64,000 nt of DNA from Mesorhizobium metallidurans STM 2683. GTDB lineage: Bacteria; Pseudomonadota; Alphaproteobacteria; Rhizobiales; Rhizobiaceae. Location of the stretch: NCBI RefSeq assembly GCF_000350085.1, contig NZ_CAUM01000143.1, positions 155,748 through 219,747 of the forward strand. The letters are read 5' to 3'. The first letter of the stretch is position 1, and each line of letters starts with the position of its first letter. The notes under the pieces were generated by a model. That model was not told where the DNA came from, did no database searches, and saw only the letters and a program-made list of their open reading frames with translations. The position numbers and the translations under genes are program-made. Shown here in pieces: positions 43,628 through 52,312 of the stretch.

Positions 43628-45007
43628 ATGCTCGACCAGTCCAATGAACTCGCCGCCTGGGATCGCGACCACTTCTTCCATCCCTCGACCCATATGGGCA
43701 CGCACGCGCGCGGCGAATCGCCGACCCGCGTGATGGCAGGTGGTGAAGGCGTCACTGTCTGGGACAACAATGGCAAGAAGAGCATCGATGCCTTTGCCGG
43801 GCTCTATTGCGTCAATGTCGGCTATGGCCGCCAGAAGATCGCTGACGCCATCGCCGCGCAGGCGAAGAACCTCGCCTACTACCACGCCTATGTCGGCCAC
43901 GGCACCGAGGCCTCGATCACGCTGGCCAAGATGATCATCGACCGCGCGCCGAAAGGCATGAGCCGCGTCTATTTCGGCCTGTCGGGTTCCGACGCCAACG
44001 AGACCAACATCAAGCTGATCTGGTACTACAACAATGTTCTCGGACGGCCGGAGAAGAAGAAGATCATCTCGCGCTGGCGCGGCTATCATGGTTCCGGCGT
44101 CATGACGGGATCGCTGACCGGGCTCGGCCTGTTCCACAACGCCTTCGACCTGCCGCGCGCGCCGATCCTGCACACCGAGGCGCCCTATTATTTCCGCCGC
44201 GCCGACCGCTCGATGAGCGAGGAACAGTTCTCGCAATATTGCGCCGACAAGCTCGAGCAGATGATCCTGGCCGAAGGGCCGGAGACCGTCGCCGCCTTCA
44301 TCGGCGAGCCGATCCTCGGCACCGGTGGCATCGTGCCACCGCCGGCCGGCTATTGGGAGAAGATCCAGGCAGTGCTGAAGAAATACGACGTGCTCCTGGT
44401 CGCCGACGAGGTCGTCACCGGCTTCGGCCGGCTGGGCACGATGTTCGGCTCCGACCACTGCGGCATCAAGCCCGACCTCATCACCATCGCCAAGGGCCTG
44501 ACCTCGGCCTACGCGCCGCTGTCGGGCGTCATCGTTTCGGACAAGGTCTGGCAGGTGCTGGTGCAGGGCTCCGACAAGCTTGGTTCGCTCGGCCATGGCT
44601 GGACCTATTCGGCGCATCCGATCTGCGTTGCCGCCGGCGTCGCCAATCTCGAATTGATCGACGAGATGGACCTGGTCAGGAACGCCGGCGAGACCGGCGC
44701 CTATTTCCGCGCCGAACTGGCGAAAGCCGTTGGCGGCCACAAAAATGTCGGCGAGGTGCGCGGCGACGGCATGCTGGCGGCGGTCGAGTTCGTCGCCGAC
44801 AAGGACGACCGGGTGTTCTTCGACGCCGCGCAGAAGATCGGGCCGCAGGTAGCGACCGCGCTCGCCGCAAGCGGTGTCATCGGCCGGGCCATGCCGCAGG
44901 GCGACATCCTCGGCTTCGCGCCGCCGCTCTGCCTGACGCGCAAGGAAGCCGACATCGTGGTGTCGAAGACGGCGGACGCTGTGAAGAGCGTGTTCGCCAA
45001 CATCTGA
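43628..45007 (+). CDS. doeD: Class III aminotransferase for 2,4-diaminobutyrate
   Basis: 459 residues; ATG 43628 has AGGAG upstream. The PLP fold-I signature is VADEVVTGFGRLGTMFG, with the Schiff-base Lys in TIAKGLTSAYAPLSG; GLSGSDANETNIKLIW is the substrate-domain motif. It transfers an amino group from diaminobutyrate to give aspartate semialdehyde for DoeC. Length is normal. Confidence 0.92.
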   Translation: MLDQSNELAAWDRDHFFHPSTHMGTHARGESPTRVMAGGEGVTVWDNNGKKSIDAFAGLYCVNVGYGRQKIADAIAAQAKNLAYYHAYVGHGTEASITLAKMIIDRAPKGMSRVYFGLSGSDANETNIKLIWYYNNVLGRPEKKKIISRWRGYHGSGVMTGSLTGLGLFHNAFDLPRAPILHTEAPYYFRRADRSMSEEQFSQYCADKLEQMILAEGPETVAAFIGEPILGTGGIVPPPAGYWEKIQAVLKKYDVLLVADEVVTGFGRLGTMFGSDHCGIKPDLITIAKGLTSAYAPLSGVIVSDKVWQVLVQGSDKLGSLGHGWTYSAHPICVAAGVANLELIDEMDLVRNAGETGAYFRAELAKAVGGHKNVGEVRGDGMLAAVEFVADKDDRVFFDAAQKIGPQVATALAASGVIGRAMPQGDILGFAPPLCLTRKEADIVVSKTADAVKSVFANI

Positions 45008-45015
45008 AGACCGAC

Positions 45016-46113
45016 ATGAATGCCATGACCAAGACCCTCCCCACCACAATGGCCGCCGTGCTTTTGACCGGGCACGGCGGACCGGAGAAGCTTGTCTATC
45101 GCACCGACGTCAAAGTGCCCTCGCCAGTGCCGGGTGAAGTGCTGATACGGGTCACCGCTTGCGGGATGAACAACACCGATGTCTGGGTGCGCCAGGGCGC
45201 CTATGGCACGGAGGAAGATGCAGCAGCGGTGTCGACCTGGCGCCGCCAGGGCAACACGCTGACCTTCCCGCGCATCCAGGGCGCCGATACTGTGGGCCAA
45301 ATCGTTGCCGTAGGCGACGGCGTTTCGCCCGATCGTATCGGCGAACGCGTGATGGTCGACTTCTCGATCTACAACCGCGATGACGATTCGCTCGCCGACA
45401 TCGACTATATGGGCCATGGGCGCGACGGCGGTTATGCCGAATACCAGACCGTGCCGGTCGAGAACGCTCATGTCGTCGACACCGATCTCAGCGACATCGA
45501 ACTCGCCACCTTCTGCTGCGCCTATCTGACCGGCGAACAGATGCTGGAGCGCGCCGCGCTCAAGGCCGGCGAACGGGTGCTGGTCACCGGCGCTTCCGGC
45601 GGCGTCGGCTCAGGCATGGTGCAGCTGGCGAGGGCACGTGATGCCATCCCCTATGCTATCGTCGGCAAGGGCAAGGAACCGGCTGTGCTCGACATCGGCG
45701 CCGAAGCGGTGATCACCCGCGGCGTCGCCGATCTACCGGCTGCGGTGAACGAGGCAACCGACGGCCGGCCGATCGACGTGGTCGCGGATCTGGTCGGCGG
45801 CGCAATCTTCAACGACCTCTTACGCATTCTCCGGCCTGAAGGGCGCTACACCACGGCGGGCGCCATTGCCGGGCCAGTCGTGCAGCTTGATCTCCGCACC
45901 ATATACCTCAAGCAGCTGCAGCTGCATGGTTCGAGCCAGGGCACGCGGGCGGACTTCCTCCGCGTCGTGCGCTACATCGAGGAAAAGAAGATCCGGCCGC
46001 TGGTCGGCGGCGTCTACAAGCTCTCCGATTTCCATCGGGCACAGGCGGATTTCATCGCCAAGGACTTTGTCGGCAAGCTGGTGGTGGTGCCGGACGCGAT
46101 GTGGAAGGGCTAG
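45016..46113 (+). CDS. Quinone oxidoreductase-like medium-chain dehydrogenase
   Basis: 365 residues. It has the MDR fold with VTGASGGVGSGMVQLARAR (cofactor motif) and GGYAEYQTVPVEN, but lacks the catalytic zinc Cys/His-Glu set, as in the zeta-crystallin/QOR branch. It follows doeD by 8 bases and so may be the last gene of the ectoine operon, though it is not a core pathway enzyme. It might detoxify an aldehyde or enone by-product (guess). Confidence 0.82.
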   Translation: MNAMTKTLPTTMAAVLLTGHGGPEKLVYRTDVKVPSPVPGEVLIRVTACGMNNTDVWVRQGAYGTEEDAAAVSTWRRQGNTLTFPRIQGADTVGQIVAVGDGVSPDRIGERVMVDFSIYNRDDDSLADIDYMGHGRDGGYAEYQTVPVENAHVVDTDLSDIELATFCCAYLTGEQMLERAALKAGERVLVTGASGGVGSGMVQLARARDAIPYAIVGKGKEPAVLDIGAEAVITRGVADLPAAVNEATDGRPIDVVADLVGGAIFNDLLRILRPEGRYTTAGAIAGPVVQLDLRTIYLKQLQLHGSSQGTRADFLRVVRYIEEKKIRPLVGGVYKLSDFHRAQADFIAKDFVGKLVVVPDAMWKG

Positions 46114-46197
46114 CATGGCGGAGCTGAAACGAGCATTCGTTGGCTCGATCCAGACTGCATGTCAAGAAGCGCGACCCTTTGAATCGGCCGCTTCCTT

Positions 46198-46419
46198 GTG
46201 AAGCATCCCGATATTGAGCTCGAAATCCTTGTTGATGATCTTCACCTTGATCTGATGGAACACCGCATCGACGCGGGCATTCAGGTCGGAGAACGCATCG
46301 AGAAGGATATGATCGCCGTCCGGATCGCCGAACCCTTCAACGAAGTTCTTTTTGCTGCGAAAGACTACCTCGTGGATTGTCAGTGTTCGGGTCCATTTCG
46401 GCTCGCGCGTCCACCTTGA
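46198..46419 (+). pseudogene. Fragment of a LysR-family regulator (effector domain)
   Basis: The translation contains HPDIELEILVDDLHLDLMEH and IDAGIQVGERIEKDMIAVRIA, the standard middle of a LysR substrate-binding domain. No HTH and no C terminus are present; 74 residues remain from GTG 46198. It marks the boundary between the ectoine cluster and the metal island. Confidence 0.7.
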
Positions 46420-46432
46420 TTTAGATGATGAA

Positions 46433-46451
46433 TCGGATCTCATTGATCCGA
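46433..46451 (+). other. Perfect small hairpin
   Basis: TCGGATC and GATCCGA flank a 5-base loop. It lies between the LysR fragment and the end of the minus-strand Met-rich gene. There is no T-run; it may be a weak terminator for that gene. Confidence 0.35.
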
Positions 46452-46508
46452 GATATTTGGCATGGAGGTGACCCGCAGATCGTTGAAGCGCCCGCGGGTC
46501 GACCAACC

Positions 46509-46898
46509 TTAGTTTTTCTTCTCGGGGGCTACCGACCTGTCATTGGGCTTACTCGAACCATGATCCTTATTCATGGAGATCTGCATCATCTTGTTGCAGC
46601 TCTCTATCATCTGGTTCATCTGCGCCACCATGTTCATCATCCCCATCGTCTGATTCATCTGCGCCATCATATTCATCATCCCCATCATGTTGTCCCCACC
46701 CATCATGTTGTCCCCACCCATCATGTTGTTCCCGCCCATCATGTTGTTACCACTCATCATGTCGCTCCCGCCCATCATCTCGGTGTCCTTAGAGGGGCCG
46801 GGCGATGGCGAGGTTTCCTGCGCATAGAGGGTTGAGGTAATGGCGACGAGGCCAGCGAAGGCCGAGGCCAGAACGAAGGCTTGTACGGGTTTACGCAT
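46509..46898 (-). CDS. Secreted Met-rich repeat protein, probable copper/silver binder
   Basis: 129 residues; ATG 46898 has GGAGA upstream. A signal peptide (RKPVQAFVLASAFAGLVAI) ends near YAQE. Residues 40-100 are dominated by Met: repeats of NMMGG(N/D), then two copies of a 13-residue unit MMNM-AQMNQ. Met-rich sequences bind Cu(I) and Ag(I) in periplasmic resistance proteins. The C-terminal tail is charged. Encoded beside other copper genes; probably a periplasmic metal sponge or chaperone (inference). Confidence 0.8.
   Translation of the reverse strand: MRKPVQAFVLASAFAGLVAITSTLYAQETSPSPGPSKDTEMMGGSDMMSGNNMMGGNNMMGGDNMMGGDNMMGMMNMMAQMNQTMGMMNMVAQMNQMIESCNKMMQISMNKDHGSSKPNDRSVAPEKKN
46611..46788 (-). 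repeat. Coding tandem repeats: two 39-bp units and about six 18-bp units
   Basis: Two 39-base units (46611-46649 and 46650-46688) differ at a few bases. They run into 18-base units starting at 46681, 46699, 46717, 46735, 46753 and 46771; the first two are identical (CCCATCATGTTGTCCCCA) and later ones diverge. All keep the frame of the Met-rich gene, so copy number can change the length of the Met region without breaking it. Confidence 0.85.
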
Positions 46899-47000
46899 CG
46901 TGGTTTCTCCATTTATCGAGGACTGTGACAGCAACTCTTGTCCGACTGCGCCGAGGCGGCGACAGCCGGCAGAGACGGGCCGCACCCGAAGCAGTACGTC

Positions 47001-47408
47001 TCACTGAGGGCGAGTGTCAGATTCGTGTCTCGTCGTATCGAGTCCGGAACCCGCTCCATCGTCGGCGCTCCCCTGAGGGGGCACACCTTTCTTGCCGCTG
47101 CCCATCGTGCAAAGACCGAGCGCGCACATTGCGGCGCATGGCGCCATGGCGAGCAGGAGCGGCGCAACGCCGATCGCCACCAGCCATCCCCAATTGAACG
47201 TCGCGGCAGCGACGAGAACGACCGCGGCAATGCCGATCAGGACTCGCCGGTCCCGCAATGAATGGCGTATGTAGAGAAGGATATCCCGGCCCAGGGAGCC
47301 GTCCGACGCAACGAATGCTTTGGATGGCGCGTCGCCGGTAGCAGCTACCGAAGAGCTTTCACCACAACAGGAGTTGCTCACTTTTGTCGGTTTCTCTATG
47401 TAATTCAT
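47001..47408 (-). CDS. Two-helix membrane protein with Cys-rich termini
   Basis: 135 residues; ATG 47408 has GGAGA upstream. The N terminus has SNSCCGESSS. Two membrane segments (RVLIGIAAVVLVAAATFNWG and GVAPLLLAMAPCAAMCALGLC) follow, the second ending PCAAMCALGLC. A paralogue (56944-57270) has the same PCAAMCALGLC element. The Cys pattern suggests metal or thiol chemistry at the membrane. It precedes the Met-rich gene in the same direction. Family resembles DUF2933-like small membrane proteins, not verified. Confidence 0.75.
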   Translation of the reverse strand: MNYIEKPTKVSNSCCGESSSVAATGDAPSKAFVASDGSLGRDILLYIRHSLRDRRVLIGIAAVVLVAAATFNWGWLVAIGVAPLLLAMAPCAAMCALGLCTMGSGKKGVPPQGSADDGAGSGLDTTRHESDTRPQ

Positions 47409-47506
47409 CTCATATCTCCATTCAGATTTTGGATTGTTGACTAAACGTGGATTTCTACTCAGCCAGTAAGGATGGCTCCTAGGTTTCTTGCTGACGCGGT
47501 TATGAC

Positions 47507-48201
47507 TCATTTCTGCTCTAGCTTTCGGTCTTCCTTGACGGCATCGTTGGAACGATCATCTTCGATATCGCGTGGCTCCTCGGGGTTTTGCCTTCTCAGC
47601 CTCTCGATTAGCGGCCCGATTTTTTCCCGATAGATTTCCGGCGTGACAGGCCCGACCTGTTTGAAGGCGATCCGGCCTTCGGCGTCGATCACGAATGTCT
47701 CCGGAACCGGTAGACGCCCCAATCGATCGAGACCCGGCCATCAAGATCCGCACCGGTCCGAGTGTAAGGATCGCCCATTGTGTTCAGCCATTTTTCCGCA
47801 TCCTGGGGACGGTCCTTGTAGTTGATGCCATGGATCGGCACCGTGTTGATTTGGCGCAATCCCATGAACACCGGATGCTCCTGACGGCAGGCCACGCACC
47901 AGGACGCAAAGACGTTGACGAGCGAGACCTCTCCCTTGAGATCCGTGCTCGACAGGCCGAGTGGTCTCCCCTGCACTGGCGGCAGCGTGAACGTGGGTAC
48001 CGCGTGGCCGATCAGAACCGAAGGCAGGACGCTCGGATCGCGTCCCAGTCCCCACCAGAAGAGCCAAAAAATGCCCACCGGCAGCAGCAGAAGAGCCCAT
48101 CGAGGTCGAACGGAGGGCGCATCGATCCTGTCCATCGCTTCGCTGGCGAAGGACGGAAGATTGCTCGCATCAAGGCGAGTTCTTTGAGAACTGGTGAACA
48201 T
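47507..48201 (-). pseudogene. Frameshifted CcmG/DsbE-like thioredoxin
   Basis: From ATG 48201 (GGAGG upstream) the frame reads a signal-anchor, PPVQGRPLGLSSTDLKGEVS, the CxxC in FASWCVACRQEHP, and IDWGVY. It then leaves the family near 47713. The continuation PVPETFVIDAEGRIAFKQVG lies in another frame and runs to 47507. A single missing base would restore a full CcmG-like protein. An intact paralogue is at 57808-58419. Either a pseudogene or a sequence error. Confidence 0.8.
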
Positions 48202-48330
48202 CCCATCCTCCGGGCTTGGCCTTCCGCACGGAACATGGCTGCGGATGACGTCCAGAATGCTGCCGAGACGCAAAAGCGCACCGGCTCGGACAAGGGACAG
48301 AATCAGCCGCGACGTGCGGCCAGACCCGCC

Positions 48331-48675
48331 CTAAGCGAGGATGGAAGGTTTGGGGGGAAAGGGTTCGGGCGAACCGCTGAAGCCGCCGATGTGCTCAGCA
48401 AAATACACAAGGGAAATGTTACCTGGCAGCCGCACAGTAGGTCCGATCGTGGCAATCATGCCCTGCACGCAGGTTCCCATGGACGAACATGCGGATGTCA
48501 TCATCATCGCCATGTCTCCGCCGCCGCAGTCACTACAACCGTTTAGTGTCATTTGATGTGCGGAGGTTACAGTGACGGGCTGAGCCATTTGGCCCGCCTG
48601 CGCTGAAAGCACAGGCGTTCCTGCCCCCAGAACGACGAGCAGCAGACCAATAACAAGGCGACGAGCGTAGTTCAT
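48331..48675 (-). CDS. Small secreted Cys-rich protein of the copper island (copy 1)
   Basis: 114 residues with a signal peptide (LVIGLLLVVLGAGTPVLSAQA). The mature part has NGCSDCGGGD, MMMTSACSSMGTC and a Met-rich stretch. It ends EPFPPKPS. Two other proteins here (54321-54707, 61063-61461) share the signal, Cys cluster and Pro-rich end. Possibly a periplasmic metal- or disulfide-handling protein; no characterised homologue is recalled. AAGGGA precedes the ATG. Confidence 0.7.
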   Translation of the reverse strand: MNYARRLVIGLLLVVLGAGTPVLSAQAGQMAQPVTVTSAHQMTLNGCSDCGGGDMAMMMTSACSSMGTCVQGMIATIGPTVRLPGNISLVYFAEHIGGFSGSPEPFPPKPSILA

Positions 48676-49002
48676 CGTTCCCTTAGTATAGGTGATTTGA
48701 AGCCGCATGCAATCACCCTCCGAAGTGACCGAACGCCACACAAAGGAACGACACGAGCAGAATTGGTTGCCGGTTCAATGCTGAGGGTGTTCGCAACCGG
48801 GCTCGCTTCCGTGAATGTTCTTTCCGGCGCGGCCGAGGCTGGATCGCATCGGCATGCAGATGAGCTGGCAAATCCAGTTCGGGCGCACGAATGAGCTCTA
48901 CACAATGAGCCCGGTCGGCACCAATTTGAGCCTCCTCAAATATGGAACTTGCTGCCGCCCGTGTCGGGTGCACCGAGGGGCATCCCGGGAAGCATGATAG
49001 CC
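48676..49002. other. Region without a supported gene
   Basis: About 330 bases between the small secreted protein and the membrane-protein remnant. Open frames exist on both strands but show no family motif or convincing ribosome-binding site. It should hold the promoter for 48675. Nothing else is supported. Confidence 0.4.
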
Positions 49003-49120
49003 TCAACGAAAGAAGACGCATTTGATGAGGGCCGCAATGATCAGCAGCACGACGACGACCAGGAGCAAGCCTGCGGCCCATGCCCCACATCATCCCGCTC
49101 CCTATCGTCTCGTTCATCAT
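49003..49120 (-). pseudogene. Short single-helix membrane protein with a one-base frameshift
   Basis: From ATG 49120 the frame begins MNETIGSGMMWGMG. The hydrophobic helix LLLVVVVLLIIAALIKCVFF, ending at TGA 49003, lies in a different frame. The 118-base span is one base longer than a 38-codon gene, so a single extra base near 49070 breaks it. Short membrane proteins with this pattern (Met/Gly start, one helix, Lys-x-x-Phe end) accompany copper efflux genes. It directly follows the efflux pump gene. Confidence 0.6.
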
Positions 49121-49132
49121 TGCGGCCTCCCA

Positions 49133-52100
49133 TCATTCGGCAGCGAGGTCAAACCTTGCAGGTTCCGTGAGTGCAACCTTGTCGATCGTCGATGCAAAGC
49201 CCTTCGGCAACCGCCATCCCTTGACCAATCCGTAGATCGCTGGGATCACAACCAGGGTCAGGAGGGTAGACGAGATCATACCACCGATCATCGGCACGGC
49301 GATGCGCTGCATCACTTCCGAGCCGGCGCCAGTGCTCCAGAGGATCGGGATCAGACCGGCCATGATGGCAACGACAGTCATCATCTTCGGCCGGACGCGC
49401 TCCACTGCGCCAAGCATGATCGCCTCATGGAGATCTGCCCGGTTGAACGGCCGCTTGTGTACGGCCCGCTCCGCCTTCACTTCGGCCATGGCCTGCTCCA
49501 AATAGATCAGCATGACGACACCCGTCTCCGCGGCGACGCCGGCGAGCGCGATGAAGCCGACCGCCACCGCCACCGACATGTTGAAGCCTAGCCACCACAT
49601 CAGCCAAATCCCGCCGACAAGGGCAAAGGGCAAGGACAGCATGACAATCAAGGTCTCGGTGAGCGCCCGGAAGTTCAGATAGAGCAGCAGGAAGATGATG
49701 AGCAGCGTGACGGGCACGACGATCTTCATCCGCGCCGCGGCTCGCTCCAGATATTCGAACTGCCCGCTCCAGGCGACCGAATAGCCTGGCGGCAGCTTGA
49801 CCGTCGCCGCGACGGCCTTCTGGGCATCGGCGACATAGCCGCCGAGATCCCGGCCGTTGATGTCGACGAAGATGTAGGTCGCGAGTTGACCGTTCTCGGT
49901 ACGGATCGAGGTCGCGCCGCGTGTGAGTTGAACTTTCGCCACCTCACCGAGTGGAATGGCGCCGCCGCCGGGCAACGGCACTTCGACGTCGGTAGCGATC
50001 GACTGAGGGCTAGAGCGCAGATCACGGGGATAGCGGATATTCACCCCATATCGCTCGCGTCCCTCGACGGTCGTCGTCACGGTCTCGCCGCCGAGCGCCG
50101 TCGCGATGACGTCCTGGACGTCGCCGACGCCAAGGCCATACCGGCCGAGCGCCTCGCGATCCGGGACGATATCGAGATAATATCCGCCGATCACCCGCTC
50201 GGCATAGGCACTCGATGTGCCCGGAACCGATTTTAGGGTTGCTTCGATCTGGCGCGCGATCTGTTCCATCTGCGCCAGGTCGGTGCCGAACACCTTGACG
50301 CCGACCGGCGTCCGGATGCCGGTCGAAAGCATGTCGATGCGGGCGCGGATCGGCATGGTCCAGGCGTTGGAGACACCTGGGAACTGCAGAGCCTTGTCCA
50401 TCTCGGCCTTCAAGCTGTCGATGGTAACACCAGTCCGCCATTGATCCTTCGGTTTCAGATTGATGATGGTCTCGAACATCTCGGTCGGGGCCGGGTCGGT
50501 CGCGGTCATCGCCCTCCCCGCCTTGCCATAGACCGAATCCACTTCCGGAAAGGCCTTGATGATCCGGTCCTGCATTTGCAGGAGTTCCGCCGCCTTGGTG
50601 ACGGAGATCCCAGGCAGGGTCGTCGGCATGTACATCAGCGTGCCTTCGTTCAAACTCGGCATGAATTCAGAGCCGATCTGGCTCACCGGCCAGACTGAGA
50701 CGCCAAGCACGACAAGCGCGAGCGCGATGGTGAGGGTCTTTGCCTTCAGGACGCCGCGAATGACAGGACGGTAGATCCAGATCAGAAAGCGGTTGATCGG
50801 GTTCTTGTGCTCCGGAATGATCCGGCCGCGCACGAAGACCACCATCAGAGCCGGCACCAGCGTCACCGACAGGATTGCCGCGGCCGCCATGGAGAAGGTC
50901 TTGGTGAAAGCGAGGGGACCGAACATCCGACCCTCCTGCGACTCGAGCGTAAAGATCGGCAGAAAGGATACTGTTATGACGAGGAGGCTGAAGAACAGCG
51001 CCGGGCCGACCTCGCTCGCCGCGTCGATCAGGATCTGGACTCGCGGCTTGCCGGGCGGAGCACGCTCCAGATGCTTGTGGGCATTCTCGATCATGACGAT
51101 CGCGGCATCGATCATGGCGCCGACGGCGATGGCGATGCCGCCGAGGCTCATGATGTTGGAGCCGAGCCCGATCGCCTTCATGGCGCCGAACGCCATCAGG
51201 ATGCCGACCGGCAGCATCAGGATGGCGACCAGCGCGCTGCGCAGGTGAAGAAGGAATACGACGCAGACCAGGGCGACGATGACGCTTTCCTCGGCCAGCG
51301 TGCGCTTCAACGTCTCGATGGCCGCCTCGATGAGCTGCGAGCGGTCGTAGACCGGCACGATTTCGGCACCCTTGGGAAGGCTCCCGGCGATGTCGGAGAG
51401 CCGCTGCTTCACGTTCTCGATCACGGTCAGGGCGTTGGCCCCGAACCTCTGCAGGACGATGCCGCTGGCGACCTCACCTTCGCCATTGAGCTCGGTAATG
51501 CCGCGCCGTTCGTCGGGGCCGATCTCGACCTTGGCGACGTCCTTGAGGCGCAGAGGCACGCCCTGGTCCGTCTTCAGGACGATGTCTTCGATATCGGCAA
51601 TCGACTTGATGTAGCCGCGACCGCGCACCATGAACTCGAATTCGGAAAGTTCCAGCGTGCGTCCGCCGACATCCCGATTGCTGGCGCGCACGGCGTCGCG
51701 GACCGTCGACAGCGATATGCCCTGGGCGCGCAGCCGCAATGGATCGACGACGATGTTGTACTGCTTGACGAAACCGCCGACGCTCGCGACCTCCGCGACC
51801 CCTTCCGCCTTGGAGGCGGCGTATCGCACCACCCAGTCCTGCAGCGACCGCAGCTCGGCCAGCGTCATGTCCTTGGCGACGACGGCGTACTGGTAGACCC
51901 AACCAACGCCTGTGGCATCGGGGCCGAGGCCCGGCGTGACGCCAGCCGGCAGGCGCTGCGCGGCAGCGTTGAGGTATTCGAGCACGCGGCTGCGCGCCCA
52001 ATAGGGATCGGTGCCGTCCTCGAAGATGACATAGACGAAGGACACGCCGAAGAAGGAGAACCCGCGCACCACCTTGGACTTCGGCACGGTGAGCATGGCC

Positions 52101-52312
52101 GTCGTCAGGGGATAGGTGACCTGGTCCTCGACCACCTGCGGCGCCTGGCCGGGATACTCGGTGTAGACAATGACCTGGACATCCGAAAGGTCCGGAATGG
52201 CGTCGAGCGGAAGCGTCTTCAGCGCGTAGGCTCCGGCGGCCACCGCGAAGGCCGTGGCGACGAAGATCAGGACGAGATTGCGTGCGGACCACGCGATGAG
52301 CCGGGCAATCAT
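49133..52312 (-). CDS. cusA: Copper/silver RND efflux pump inner-membrane transporter
   Basis: 1059 residues, the full length of heavy-metal RND pumps. Twelve helices with two large periplasmic loops are expected; LIAWSARNLVLIFVATAFAV is helix 1. YTEYPGQAPQVVEDQVTYPL, SFFGVSFVYVIFEDGTD and RIDMLSTGIRTPVGVKV are typical, the last resembling the CusA Met position of the Cu(I)/Ag(I) site (recalled, not aligned). It exports monovalent copper or silver by proton exchange with the adaptor encoded 4 bases upstream in overlap. No outer-membrane partner is visible in the window. Confidence 0.93.
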   Translation of the reverse strand: MIARLIAWSARNLVLIFVATAFAVAAGAYALKTLPLDAIPDLSDVQVIVYTEYPGQAPQVVEDQVTYPLTTAMLTVPKSKVVRGFSFFGVSFVYVIFEDGTDPYWARSRVLEYLNAAAQRLPAGVTPGLGPDATGVGWVYQYAVVAKDMTLAELRSLQDWVVRYAASKAEGVAEVASVGGFVKQYNIVVDPLRLRAQGISLSTVRDAVRASNRDVGGRTLELSEFEFMVRGRGYIKSIADIEDIVLKTDQGVPLRLKDVAKVEIGPDERRGITELNGEGEVASGIVLQRFGANALTVIENVKQRLSDIAGSLPKGAEIVPVYDRSQLIEAAIETLKRTLAEESVIVALVCVVFLLHLRSALVAILMLPVGILMAFGAMKAIGLGSNIMSLGGIAIAVGAMIDAAIVMIENAHKHLERAPPGKPRVQILIDAASEVGPALFFSLLVITVSFLPIFTLESQEGRMFGPLAFTKTFSMAAAAILSVTLVPALMVVFVRGRIIPEHKNPINRFLIWIYRPVIRGVLKAKTLTIALALVVLGVSVWPVSQIGSEFMPSLNEGTLMYMPTTLPGISVTKAAELLQMQDRIIKAFPEVDSVYGKAGRAMTATDPAPTEMFETIINLKPKDQWRTGVTIDSLKAEMDKALQFPGVSNAWTMPIRARIDMLSTGIRTPVGVKVFGTDLAQMEQIARQIEATLKSVPGTSSAYAERVIGGYYLDIVPDREALGRYGLGVGDVQDVIATALGGETVTTTVEGRERYGVNIRYPRDLRSSPQSIATDVEVPLPGGGAIPLGEVAKVQLTRGATSIRTENGQLATYIFVDINGRDLGGYVADAQKAVAATVKLPPGYSVAWSGQFEYLERAAARMKIVVPVTLLIIFLLLYLNFRALTETLIVMLSLPFALVGGIWLMWWLGFNMSVAVAVGFIALAGVAAETGVVMLIYLEQAMAEVKAERAVHKRPFNRADLHEAIMLGAVERVRPKMMTVVAIMAGLIPILWSTGAGSEVMQRIAVPMIGGMISSTLLTLVVIPAIYGLVKGWRLPKGFASTIDKVALTEPARFDLAAE

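Noticed and set aside
46681..46788. Tandem 18-bp units as a CRISPR or minisatellite
   Set aside because: Units are contiguous, without spacers, and keep a coding frame.
46425..46835. His-rich open frame on the plus strand
   Set aside because: It is the antisense of the Met-rich gene; Met codons (ATG) read as CAT (His) on the other strand. The minus frame has a signal peptide and ribosome-binding site.
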